Assembly (NCBI GenBank): GCA_903898215.1
Contig: CAIUEQ010000089.1
Span: forward strand, 1 to 23,639
DNA length: 23,639 nucleotides
Direction: 5' to 3'
DNA from: an uncultured Bacteroidota bacterium
GTDB taxonomy: Bacteria; Bacteroidota; Bacteroidia; UKL13-3
The stretch's first letter is position 1. Every line of letters begins with the position of its first letter. Made by a program: the position numbers and the translations under genes. Below are positions 1-6,567 of this stretch, piece after piece. The notes under the pieces are model-generated. The model searched no databases and was not told the DNA's origin. It saw only the letters and a list, made by a program, of their open reading frames with translations.

Positions 1-1
1 A

Positions 2-193
2 ACAGTGTTAGGTAAAGCTGGTGCTTCTCGCTGATTAGGTAGACGACCTAGAGTCCGAGGTGAAGTTACCAACCCTATCGATCACCCACACGGAGGTAAA
101 ACTCGCGGAGGTCGACCCTTAAAAAACATTTGAGGTAAATTAGTGGTTAGTAATACAAGTCACAAAAAACGTAAATTTGTTTGCATTAATTAG
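2..193 (+). CDS. rpl2: C-terminal fragment of ribosomal protein L2, TGA = Trp (mitochondrial type, foreign to the contig)
   Basis: Read from base 2, the frame gives 63 residues ending at TAG (191-193) that match the conserved L2 C-terminus: GKAGASR-x-LGRRPRVRG, then NPIDHPHGG, then a G-x-GKL segment and a basic tail. The two in-frame TGA codons (32-34 and 131-133) fall exactly where L2 has invariant Trp (the R-W-x-G and P-W-G positions), so TGA must mean Trp here. That is the rule in many protist, algal and fungal mitochondria (code 4) and in Mycoplasma-like bacteria; the short tail suggests mitochondria. Bases 1-120 contain 62 G+C of 120, well above the rest. The N-terminal three quarters of L2 lie off the window. 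No following rps19 is seen. The source organism cannot be named from this piece. It is most likely a chimeric join rather than a transferred gene. Confidence 0.85.
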
Positions 194-241
194 CAAAAAA
201 AATTGCAAGTTGCTGATTCATGAACCTAAAAATAAATAATT
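194..241. other. Probable junction between foreign L2 fragment and bacterial sequence
   Basis: This AT-rich spacer lies between the L2 stop and the hmgA start. No TAnnTTTG promoter box and no Shine-Dalgarno sequence can be seen in it. L2 tails are poorly conserved, so the join could lie anywhere from about base 140 to 241. A TAAATTTG box at 172-179 lies inside the L2 frame and has no partner TTG upstream, so it may be chance. Confidence 0.4.
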
Positions 242-1399
242 ATGCCTTTTTATCATCATTTGGGAAATATTCCCAATAAGCGTCACATACAATTTCGTAA
301 GCCTGACGGAAATTTATATCAGGAAGAATTAATCTCCACAGAGGGATTCTCGAGCATGTATTCGCTCGTGTATCATGCCCATCCACCAACATTGGTGAAA
401 GAAATTGGTAAAGAATATTCTATTGCTCCCAAAGCTGCAATTGAAAAGAATTTACAAAACCGTAGTTTTTTAACCTTCAATACAAAACCTGAAGATGATT
501 ATTTAAAAAGTCGCACCATACTTTTGTTTAATAATGATGTTTATTTGATTTCGGCAGCACCAAAAAAATCAATGACGGATTATTTTTTCAAAAATTCGGA
601 TGCTGATGAAGTAATATTCATTCATGAAGGAAGCGGAATTTTAAAAACCATTTACGGTAAAATAAATTTTGAGTATGGCGATTATTTAGTGATTCCAAGA
701 GGCACTATTTACCAACTGCATTTTAACACTGAGAACAATCGTTTATTTATCACAGAGAGCTTCTCTCCTATTCGTCCGCCAAAACGATATATTAATAATT
801 ACGGACAATTTTTAGAACATTCACCTTATTGTGAAAGGGATATTAAGTTGCCCGAAAATCTTGAAACCAATGATGAAATGGGCGATTTTAAAGTCCTCAT
901 CAAAAAGGAAAACATGATATTTCCATATACTTATGGTTCTCATCCTTTTGATGCAATTGGTTGGGATGGATTTCAATATCCTTATGGATTTTCGATACAT
1001 AATTATGAGCCAATAACTGGTCGTGTGCATATGCCACCTCCAATTCATCAAACTTTTGAAGGACATAATTTTGTGATCTGTTCATTTGTTCCTCGCATGT
1101 ATGATTATCATCCGCAAGCAATTCCTGCACCTTATGCGCATAGCAACGTGGATAGTGATGAAGTCCTTTATTATGTAGCCGGAGATTTTATGAGTCGCAA
1201 ACATGTTGAAAGGGGAATGATCAGTTTGCATCCAAAAGGAATTCCACACGGACCGCATCCCGGAACTATCGAAAAATCAATTGGGAAAACTGAGACTAAA
1301 GAATTAGCTGTTATGGTTGATCCGTTTCATCCTTTGCAAATAACTGAAGAAGCAATGAAAATGGAAGATCCGAATTATTATAAAACTTGGGTAGAATAA
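242..1399 (+). CDS. hmgA: Homogentisate 1,2-dioxygenase
   Basis: This enzyme opens the ring of homogentisate with O2 to give maleylacetoacetate, a late step of tyrosine and phenylalanine breakdown in the cytoplasm. The 385-residue length fits the short bacterial form of this cupin-fold family. The C-terminal half carries the motif P-P-P-I-H-Q-T-F (His269, likely the catalytic-base region), then A-H-S-N-V-D-S-D-E (His300 and Glu307) and I-P-H-G-P-H (His336), which I take as the three Fe(II) ligands; the exact assignment is by family analogy. The start at 242 gives the usual MPFYHHLG-type N-terminus. The next pathway gene, hppD, follows on the same strand but is separated by a toxin-antitoxin pair. 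The native promoter is not visible because foreign sequence abuts the gene. Confidence 0.95.
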   Translation: MPFYHHLGNIPNKRHIQFRKPDGNLYQEELISTEGFSSMYSLVYHAHPPTLVKEIGKEYSIAPKAAIEKNLQNRSFLTFNTKPEDDYLKSRTILLFNNDVYLISAAPKKSMTDYFFKNSDADEVIFIHEGSGILKTIYGKINFEYGDYLVIPRGTIYQLHFNTENNRLFITESFSPIRPPKRYINNYGQFLEHSPYCERDIKLPENLETNDEMGDFKVLIKKENMIFPYTYGSHPFDAIGWDGFQYPYGFSIHNYEPITGRVHMPPPIHQTFEGHNFVICSFVPRMYDYHPQAIPAPYAHSNVDSDEVLYYVAGDFMSRKHVERGMISLHPKGIPHGPHPGTIEKSIGKTETKELAVMVDPFHPLQITEEAMKMEDPNYYKTWVE

Positions 1400-1401
1400 T
1401 T

Positions 1402-1425
1402 GATGATTCGATAATTTGATGATGA
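1402..1425 (+). repeat. AT-rich dispersed repeat, copy 1
   Basis: The 24 bases following the hmgA stop read GATGATTCGATAATTTGATG plus four more. They match 13587-13610, inside the RNA methyltransferase gene, at about 21 of 24 positions. A shorter related piece, TTTGATAATTCG on the minus strand, lies at 17764-17775. The element looks like a low-complexity dispersed repeat; its function is unknown. Confidence 0.5.
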
Positions 1426-1472
1426 AGAAATTAAGTGATGAGGTGATGAAAAAATTTTTATATTTTTGAAAC

Positions 1473-1679
1473 ATGAAAGTATTACTTGATATAAAAGAAA
1501 ACAAAGCTGCATTTGTATTAGAACTTTTGAACAACCTTACGTTTGTAAAAGTTGAACCTTTATCTCCTTATAAAGAAGAAGTACTTAAAGGAATTAAAAA
1601 AGGTGTTGATGAGATCAATTCAATTAGAGCTGGAAAATTGAAAGGTATTTCTGCAAGAACATTACTCAATGAAATTTAA
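1473..1679 (+). CDS. Putative antitoxin of a RelE/ParE-type toxin-antitoxin pair
   Basis: This is a 68-residue acidic/basic protein starting MKVLLDIKENKAAF. It has a short N-terminal strand, a central helix (F-V-L-E-L-L) and a charged C-terminal helix. I infer antitoxin function from its position: it lies directly upstream of a RelE-like toxin on the same strand and overlaps it by 11 bases, the classical type II arrangement with antitoxin first. Small partner proteins of this type accompany such toxins in Bacteroidota and cyanobacteria. I see no clear ribbon-helix-helix or AbrB signature, so its DNA-binding class is open. It would be expected to neutralise the toxin and repress the pair. Confidence 0.65.
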   Translation: MKVLLDIKENKAAFVLELLNNLTFVKVEPLSPYKEEVLKGIKKGVDEINSIRAGKLKGISARTLLNEI

Positions 1680-1995
1680 CATAATAGCTACTCCTAATTT
1701 TAAAAAGGAACTTAAACGATTAGCTAAAAAGTATCCTTCATTAAAATTTGAGTTTACTGAATTAATTGGAAATCTTGAACAGAATCCGAAACAAGGAATT
1801 GAAATTGGAAATCATTGCTATAAAATACGAATAGCAATTGCCAGCAAAGGAAAAGGTAAATCAGGAGGAGGACGAGTAATTACTTTTGTTCAAATTGTTG
1901 AAAGTAATGTATTTCTTATTTCGATTTATGATAAGAGCGAACAAGAAACAATAACAGCGAAAGAATTATTGGAATTGGTTAGAGAAATTAAATAA
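1669..1995 (+). CDS. RelE/ParE-family toxin
   Basis: This 108-residue protein fits the small RelE/ParE fold. It has an N-terminal helical hairpin (P-N-F-K-K-E-L-K-R-L-A-K-K-Y), then Y-K-I-R-I-A, a glycine/lysine-rich loop (K-G-K-G-K-S-G-G-G-R) leading into a V-I-T-F-V strand, and a terminal Y-D-K-S-E-x-x-T-I with a closing helix. The loop and the YDKSE ending are characteristic of one toxin branch in Bacteroidota. RelE relatives cleave mRNA on the ribosome, whereas ParE relatives poison gyrase; sequence alone does not say which this is. It overlaps the antitoxin by 11 bases and ends 15 bases before hppD. The frame is intact, so the toxin is likely functional. Confidence 0.8.
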   Translation: MKFNIIATPNFKKELKRLAKKYPSLKFEFTELIGNLEQNPKQGIEIGNHCYKIRIAIASKGKGKSGGGRVITFVQIVESNVFLISIYDKSEQETITAKELLELVREIK

Positions 1996-2010
1996 CTATA
2001 TTATCAAAAA

Positions 2011-3123
2011 ATGAATACACAAACAATAGAAAAAAAAGATTTCCTTCCATTGAATGGAACGGATTACATTGAATTATATGTTGGCAATGCAAAGCAAGCT
2101 GCACATTTTTATAAAACAGCATTTGGTTTTCAAAGTTTGGCTTATGCCGGACCGGAAACAGGAGTAAAAGATCGTGCATCGTATGTACTTGTTCAAAACA
2201 AAATGCGTTTGATGCTTACATCACCAATGCATTCCGATCATCCTATTTCTGAACATATCAGAAAACATGGTGATGGTGTGAAAGTTTTAGCATTAATAGT
2301 TGATGATGCATACGATGCTTATGAGCAAACCACAAAACGTGGTGGAATTTCATGCATGGAACCAAAAACTTTATCTGATAAAAATGGAGAAGTTCGATTG
2401 AGTGGAATAAAAACGTATGGCGAAGTAGAACATATTTTTGTTGAACGCAAAAATTATAACGGAGTTTTTATGCCCGGCTTTGTTGAATGGAAAAGCGCTT
2501 ACAATCCAACAGAAACAGGTTTACTTTATGTAGATCATTGTGTAGGAAATGTAGATTGGAATGGAATGAATCCACGTGTTAAATTTTATGAAGAGGTAAT
2601 GGGTTTTAATAATATTTTGTCATTTGATGATAATGATATTTCTACCGAATACTCTGCATTAATGAGTAAAGTAATGAGCAACGGAAATGGGTATGTAAAA
2701 TTCCCTATTAACGAACCTGCTGTTGGGAAAAAGAAATCTCAGGTAGAAGAATACTTGGATTTTTATGAAGGTGAAGGAACACAACATATTGCTATTGCAA
2801 CCAATGATATTGTTTCAACAGTAAAACAATTAATGGCTCGAGGAGTTGAATTTTTAAAAGTTCCAGCAAGTTATTATGAAGATTTGTTTGACCGTGTTGG
2901 AAAAATTGAAGAAGACATTGAACCATTAAAAGAACTTGGAATTTTAGTTGACCGTGATGACCAAGGATATTTATTGCAACTATTCAGCAAACCTGTTGAA
3001 GACCGTCCAACAATGTTCTTCGAAATTATTCAACGTAAAGGTGCAAAATCTTTTGGTAAAGGAAATTTCAAAGCATTGTTTGAAGCTTTAGAAAGAGAAC
3101 AAGATATAAGAGGAAATTTATAA
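2011..3123 (+). CDS. hppD: 4-hydroxyphenylpyruvate dioxygenase
   Basis: This enzyme converts 4-hydroxyphenylpyruvate to homogentisate, the substrate of hmgA, with decarboxylation and ring hydroxylation. The 370-residue, two-domain vicinal-oxygen-chelate protein has the expected Fe(II) triad: His176 (Y-V-D-H-C-V), His259 (T-Q-H-I-A) and Glu338 (F-F-E-I-I). The C-terminal signature G-K-G-N-F-K-A-L-F-E-A-L-E is present and closes the active site in known structures. It lies 15 bases after the toxin gene on the same strand, so hmgA, the toxin-antitoxin pair and hppD could be co-transcribed, although the pair may bring its own promoter. A strong hairpin at 3231-3258 likely ends the transcript. Confidence 0.96.
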   Translation: MNTQTIEKKDFLPLNGTDYIELYVGNAKQAAHFYKTAFGFQSLAYAGPETGVKDRASYVLVQNKMRLMLTSPMHSDHPISEHIRKHGDGVKVLALIVDDAYDAYEQTTKRGGISCMEPKTLSDKNGEVRLSGIKTYGEVEHIFVERKNYNGVFMPGFVEWKSAYNPTETGLLYVDHCVGNVDWNGMNPRVKFYEEVMGFNNILSFDDNDISTEYSALMSKVMSNGNGYVKFPINEPAVGKKKSQVEEYLDFYEGEGTQHIAIATNDIVSTVKQLMARGVEFLKVPASYYEDLFDRVGKIEEDIEPLKELGILVDRDDQGYLLQLFSKPVEDRPTMFFEIIQRKGAKSFGKGNFKALFEALEREQDIRGNL

Positions 3124-3130
3124 TCTGTGT

Positions 3131-3155
3131 TTGTCACTTCGAGCGAAGTCGAGAA
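3131..3155 (+). repeat. Dispersed palindromic repeat (CACTTCGAGCGAAGTCGAG), copy 1
   Basis: The segment TTGTCACTTCGAGCGAAGTC, followed by GAGAA, has the core palindrome CTTCG-AG-CGAAG. The same sequence with one change lies in the opposite orientation at 13562-13586. I recall very similar short elements scattered between genes in other Bacteroidota genomes, so this looks like a phylum-typical dispersed repeat. Confidence 0.6.
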
Positions 3156-3204
3156 GAGAGAAGTCGAGAAGAGAGAAGTCGAGAAGAGAGAAGTCGAGAA
3201 GCGA
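3145..3204 (+). repeat. Tandem array of four 15-bp units
   Basis: Four direct copies of GAAGTCGAGAAGAGA run at 3145, 3160, 3175 and 3190. The last copy has one change near its end (GCGA for GAGA), and a degenerate fifth copy follows. The first unit is the right end of the dispersed palindromic repeat, so the array probably grew by slippage from it. It lies between the convergent ends of hppD and the beta-mannosidase gene and has no coding sense. Confidence 0.8.
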
Positions 3205-3230
3205 GAAGCAAGATGAGAGAAATTTATATT

Positions 3231-3258
3231 AAGAGGCATGCAATTTTGTATGCCTCTT
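3231..3258 (+). terminator. Rho-independent-type terminator after hppD
   Basis: A perfect 9-bp stem, AAGAGGCAT / ATGCCTCTT (3231-3239 with 3250-3258), encloses a 10-base loop and is followed by a T/A-rich run. It sits about 110 bases after the hppD stop, between convergent genes. The A-rich 5' side could make it work in both directions. Confidence 0.75.
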
Positions 3259-3282
3259 TTAATTTAAAGTACTTTAAAATTT

Positions 3283-3343
3283 TTCTTTGTGTACTTAGTG
3301 TCTGTTAATCAAAAAAAGCTTAGTGAACTTTGTGGTTAAAAAA
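3283..3343. repeat. TTCTTTG(C/T)G...CTTTG(C/T)GGTT dispersed repeat, copy 1
   Basis: This segment contains TTCTTTGTG and, 27 bases later, CTTAGTGAACTTTGTGGTT followed by an A run. A related segment at 12453-12495 has TTCTTTGCG, then CTTAGCTCACTTTGCGGTT and a T run. The shared pattern suggests a degenerate dispersed intergenic repeat. Nothing else was recognised between the terminator and the next gene. Confidence 0.45.
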
Positions 3344-3366
3344 ATGCCAATCAGAGGCAAAATATT

Positions 3367-5892
3367 TTATTTCATCAAATCATAAAGTGTGGTAATCTTA
3401 AATTTCTTTTCTATTTCTGAAAACGATTTAGTTTCCTCAATTTTCAATATTTTTCCTTTGCCAGGAATTATATCAAAAAAGTTATCTGATAATTTAATTT
3501 CGTCATCATTTAATTGAATATATACATCTTTTGCAACTACGTCAGTTGAGATAGTAAAAGTATTTCCATCAATTTTTGTAAGTTTAAAAGAAGGTTTAGT
3601 CACCTTCAAATCTCCTTCTCTGGTAAAATAAAACTGTGAATTTGCCATTTCTAATTTCTCATCCGAAACGATATTACACGATAGCATAATTTCATTTCTG
3701 TTATATTTTTCAAACACTTGCTTTTCGAGAAGATAAATCATTTCAGAAGAGTTTGATGCAAAATGAATAAGAGATGAAGAAGATTCATTCCAAAGAATTT
3801 TCCCGTTTAGATCTAACAAACGAATTTCTAATTTCCCTGAAATGGTATTTAAATTATCTGAAACAAGATGAACTTCAATTCCGTTGTTTACTACTTTATA
3901 AGTAATCAATAAATTATTGAACAAACGTTTCGATTGGTAATACAAAGCTTTTCGATTGCCATAAAAATCAATTGCACTCCACGAAATAGATGGCCAACAA
4001 TCATTCAACTGCCAAAACAATGAACCCATGCAATTTGGCTTCGCATTGCGATGAGCTTCAATTGCAGTTTTCATTCCGTTTGCTTGAACAAGTTGTGAAA
4101 GGAAAATGTACTTTTCAAAATCGTTTACAGGTTTGTATTCATCAAAAATTGCATTTTGGATATTTTCAAAACCATGTGCATTTTTTTGATGATTTTTGAA
4201 TGCTTCATTTCCAAAATTCAAATCATCAGTTGTTACAAATTTTTTAATAGCATGAATTGAAGGCATACTTTGAGAACCGTATTCGCTCATAAACCTGCAA
4301 ACCTTTTTTGTATAAGTTTCAAACTTTTCATTTCCCCACCAAACTCCCCAATAATGTGAATCTCCGCTGAGCAAACTTTCTTTATGCCCCCAACCGATTG
4401 ATGGAGATGAAGGCCAAAATAAATTTGTTCTGTTTACATCATTCTCGGAAATTATTTCAGGAATTAAATTCTCAAAAAGATTGATATAATCGTTTCGCAT
4501 TAACCCTGAATCGAGAGGAGAAATATGATATTGCTTTTGCCATCCCCAATTTTTCCATGCTTCATCAATTTCGTTATTGCCACACCAAAGTGCAAGACTA
4601 GGATGATTTCGTAAACGAATAACTTGTTGCTTAATTTCCTCTTTTACGTTTTCAAGAAAAAGAAAATCGCCAGGATACATAGCACCGGCAAACATAAAAT
4701 CTTGCCAAACCAATATTCCATTTTCATCACATTGTTTATAAAACTCATCATCTGGATAAACTCCACCACCCCAAACTCTAAGCATATTCATATTGGCATC
4801 TGCAGCCGATTTAACAATATTTAGATAATCGGATTTAGTGACACGTGATGGCAATATATCCTGAGGAACATAATTTGAACCTTTCATAAAAACAGGAAAT
4901 CCATTAAGCTTAAAATAAAATGATTCACCGATTTTATCTTTCTCCCTAATCAATTCAATTTTCCTAATTCCGATGTCTGCTATTTTTTGATCAAGTATCA
5001 AATTATTCTCAAGAAGTGTTGTGCTAAAGTGATATAGATTCTGTTCCCCGTATCCTTTGCACCACCATAATTTTGGATGATTTATCAAAAATGAAATTTT
5101 ATAAATACTGTCACCTTTTTCAGGAAGAAAGTTTTTTGAAGCATAGTTGATTTTGGAATTTCCTGCATCAGAAATTTTTATCACAAACTCATGTTTAGCA
5201 TCAGAATGAATTTGAAATTGAAAAGTTAATTCAGCTAAAGAGTCATTTAAAATATTTTGTTGCACATATTCATTTACGATTCTCCATTCATCAAAAAAAC
5301 ACAAATGAACTACCTTCCAAATACCACAGGTAACGAGCCTTGGCGCGAAATCCCAGCCATATTGAAATGCAGCTTTTCGTGTAAATACTCTTTCGTTGTC
5401 AGGAAGAGTATAAGGTAATTTCTTGGCTTCAATTTTCTCTCTTTTTACAGCTGATAAAAATTGAATCGTCAAAACATTTTTTCCTGGTTTCAAATATTTT
5501 TTCACATCAACCGACCAAGACCGAAACATATTATCAGCTTGCAAAATCAAATTCCCATTCAATAAAACTTTTGCATAGGTGTCGAGCCCATCAAATCTAA
5601 TTTCGATATTCTTAGAATTTAATTCTTTAGACGAACAAATAAATTCTGTGCTGTATTCCCAATCTTCATTTTCTACCCATTGAATTAATTTTTCATTGTC
5701 GGCAAAAAACGGATCTGCAATTATTTTATTTTCAAACAAATCTGAATGCACCGAACCGGGCACTTTTGCTGGCATCCACATATCTTTCCCTATTTGCTTA
5801 AACAGCCAATTCGAGTTTAATTCTCTTTCGCTATGTTGAGCAAAAACTACAAGAGGTAAAAACAAAAAGAAAAAATATTTGACTTTATTCAT
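3367..5892 (-). CDS. Beta-mannosidase, glycoside hydrolase family 2
   Basis: This exported enzyme removes terminal beta-linked mannose, for example from the Man-beta-1,4-GlcNAc core left after trimming of N-glycans. It is 841 residues long with a Sec signal peptide (residues 1-18, cut after V-V-F-A). An N-terminal jelly-roll sugar-binding domain spans about 25-205, an immunoglobulin-like domain about 210-315, and the TIM barrel about 320-660. The acid/base is Glu441 in W-C-G-N-N-E and the nucleophile is Glu537 in F-M-S-E-Y-G-S-Q-S. The S-L-F-W-Q-L-N-D-C-W-P stretch at 624-634 is a beta-mannosidase hallmark that separates it from beta-galactosidases. It is the last gene of the operon and overlaps the CutC gene by 8 bases. 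The gene is full length. Confidence 0.92.
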   Translation of the reverse strand: MNKVKYFFFLFLPLVVFAQHSERELNSNWLFKQIGKDMWMPAKVPGSVHSDLFENKIIADPFFADNEKLIQWVENEDWEYSTEFICSSKELNSKNIEIRFDGLDTYAKVLLNGNLILQADNMFRSWSVDVKKYLKPGKNVLTIQFLSAVKREKIEAKKLPYTLPDNERVFTRKAAFQYGWDFAPRLVTCGIWKVVHLCFFDEWRIVNEYVQQNILNDSLAELTFQFQIHSDAKHEFVIKISDAGNSKINYASKNFLPEKGDSIYKISFLINHPKLWWCKGYGEQNLYHFSTTLLENNLILDQKIADIGIRKIELIREKDKIGESFYFKLNGFPVFMKGSNYVPQDILPSRVTKSDYLNIVKSAADANMNMLRVWGGGVYPDDEFYKQCDENGILVWQDFMFAGAMYPGDFLFLENVKEEIKQQVIRLRNHPSLALWCGNNEIDEAWKNWGWQKQYHISPLDSGLMRNDYINLFENLIPEIISENDVNRTNLFWPSSPSIGWGHKESLLSGDSHYWGVWWGNEKFETYTKKVCRFMSEYGSQSMPSIHAIKKFVTTDDLNFGNEAFKNHQKNAHGFENIQNAIFDEYKPVNDFEKYIFLSQLVQANGMKTAIEAHRNAKPNCMGSLFWQLNDCWPSISWSAIDFYGNRKALYYQSKRLFNNLLITYKVVNNGIEVHLVSDNLNTISGKLEIRLLDLNGKILWNESSSSLIHFASNSSEMIYLLEKQVFEKYNRNEIMLSCNIVSDEKLEMANSQFYFTREGDLKVTKPSFKLTKIDGNTFTISTDVVAKDVYIQLNDDEIKLSDNFFDIIPGKGKILKIEETKSFSEIEKKFKITTLYDLMK

Positions 5893-6562
5893 TTGCGGAA
5901 ATTAATTTTTTAATCAATTTGATTTCTTCCAAATCAGCATTTTCAGAATTGTTTATTAATGCTGAAGTATGAAAATATATTGCCTGAGTTTTGTTTCTCA
6001 ACTCCAAAACATTTTCACTTCTCACAACTCCACCCGGCATAATTGTAATGCTGTCTTTTGTTTGTTTAATTAAATTTGAAATGAGTTGTGAACCATCAAT
6101 TGCTTTTTCATTTTTGCCTGAAGTTAAGAGCGTTTCAAAACCACATCCAATAATTTCCTCTAATGATTTAAATACATTTTCAACTTCATCAAATGCTTTG
6201 TGAAAGGTGCATTTTAAAGGATACGCCAGCTGAACCAGCATTTTATTTCTTTCAATATCGATTTCGTTTTTATCTGTAAGTAATCCAAAAACAAAACCAT
6301 TCACTCCTAATTTTTTTATACGAATGATATCTTGTTTCATTTTTTCAAATTCATCATCTGAATAAAAAAAATTGCCACCTCGTTCTCTTATCATCACATT
6401 TAAATCAATTGATATGGTTTCTCTAACTTGTTGTATCAAACTATATGAGGGTGTTGTTCCTCCAAGCTGCTGATTCTCGCAAAGCTCAATTCTATCAGCA
6501 CCTCCAAGCTGAGCATTTATTACCGATTGAAAATTAAAGCATGCTATTTCGAGTTTTGACAT
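5885..6562 (-). CDS. cutC: CutC-family TIM-barrel protein
   Basis: This 225-residue protein is of the CutC family, starting MSKLEIACFNFQSVINA and followed by G-G-A-D-R-I-E-L-C, the family's first strand and signature. M-I-R-E-R-G-G-N-F, G-F-V-F-G-L-L and M-P-G-G-V-V also fit the barrel. CutC was named for copper tolerance in E. coli, but that role is disputed and the chemistry is unknown. Here it is the third gene of a glycosidase operon, 5 bases after the glycosylasparaginase stop and overlapping beta-mannosidase by 8 bases, so it is almost certainly co-translated with them. It has no signal peptide, unlike its neighbours, so it acts in the cytoplasm. The context suggests handling of a sugar or amino-sugar product rather than copper; that is inference. 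Confidence 0.88.
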   Translation of the reverse strand: MSKLEIACFNFQSVINAQLGGADRIELCENQQLGGTTPSYSLIQQVRETISIDLNVMIRERGGNFFYSDDEFEKMKQDIIRIKKLGVNGFVFGLLTDKNEIDIERNKMLVQLAYPLKCTFHKAFDEVENVFKSLEEIIGCGFETLLTSGKNEKAIDGSQLISNLIKQTKDSITIMPGGVVRSENVLELRNKTQAIYFHTSALINNSENADLEEIKLIKKLISANE

Positions 6563-6567
6563 TGATG

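Noticed and set aside
1..193. L2 fragment as a bacterial pseudogene with two stop codons, or as a sign that the whole contig uses code 4
   Set aside because: Both TGA codons fall exactly on invariant Trp sites and the rest is conserved, so it is not decay. The other genes end at TGA and use TGG for Trp, so the contig as a whole uses the standard bacterial code.
3145..3204. Short CRISPR-like array
   Set aside because: The units are 15 bp with no spacers between them, and no cas genes are present. It is a plain tandem repeat.
3030..3239. Minus-strand 69-codon open frame with four S-T-S-L-F repeats
   Set aside because: The repeats are the translation of the 15-bp tandem array, and the rest is antisense to the hppD end. 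There is no start context or family match.
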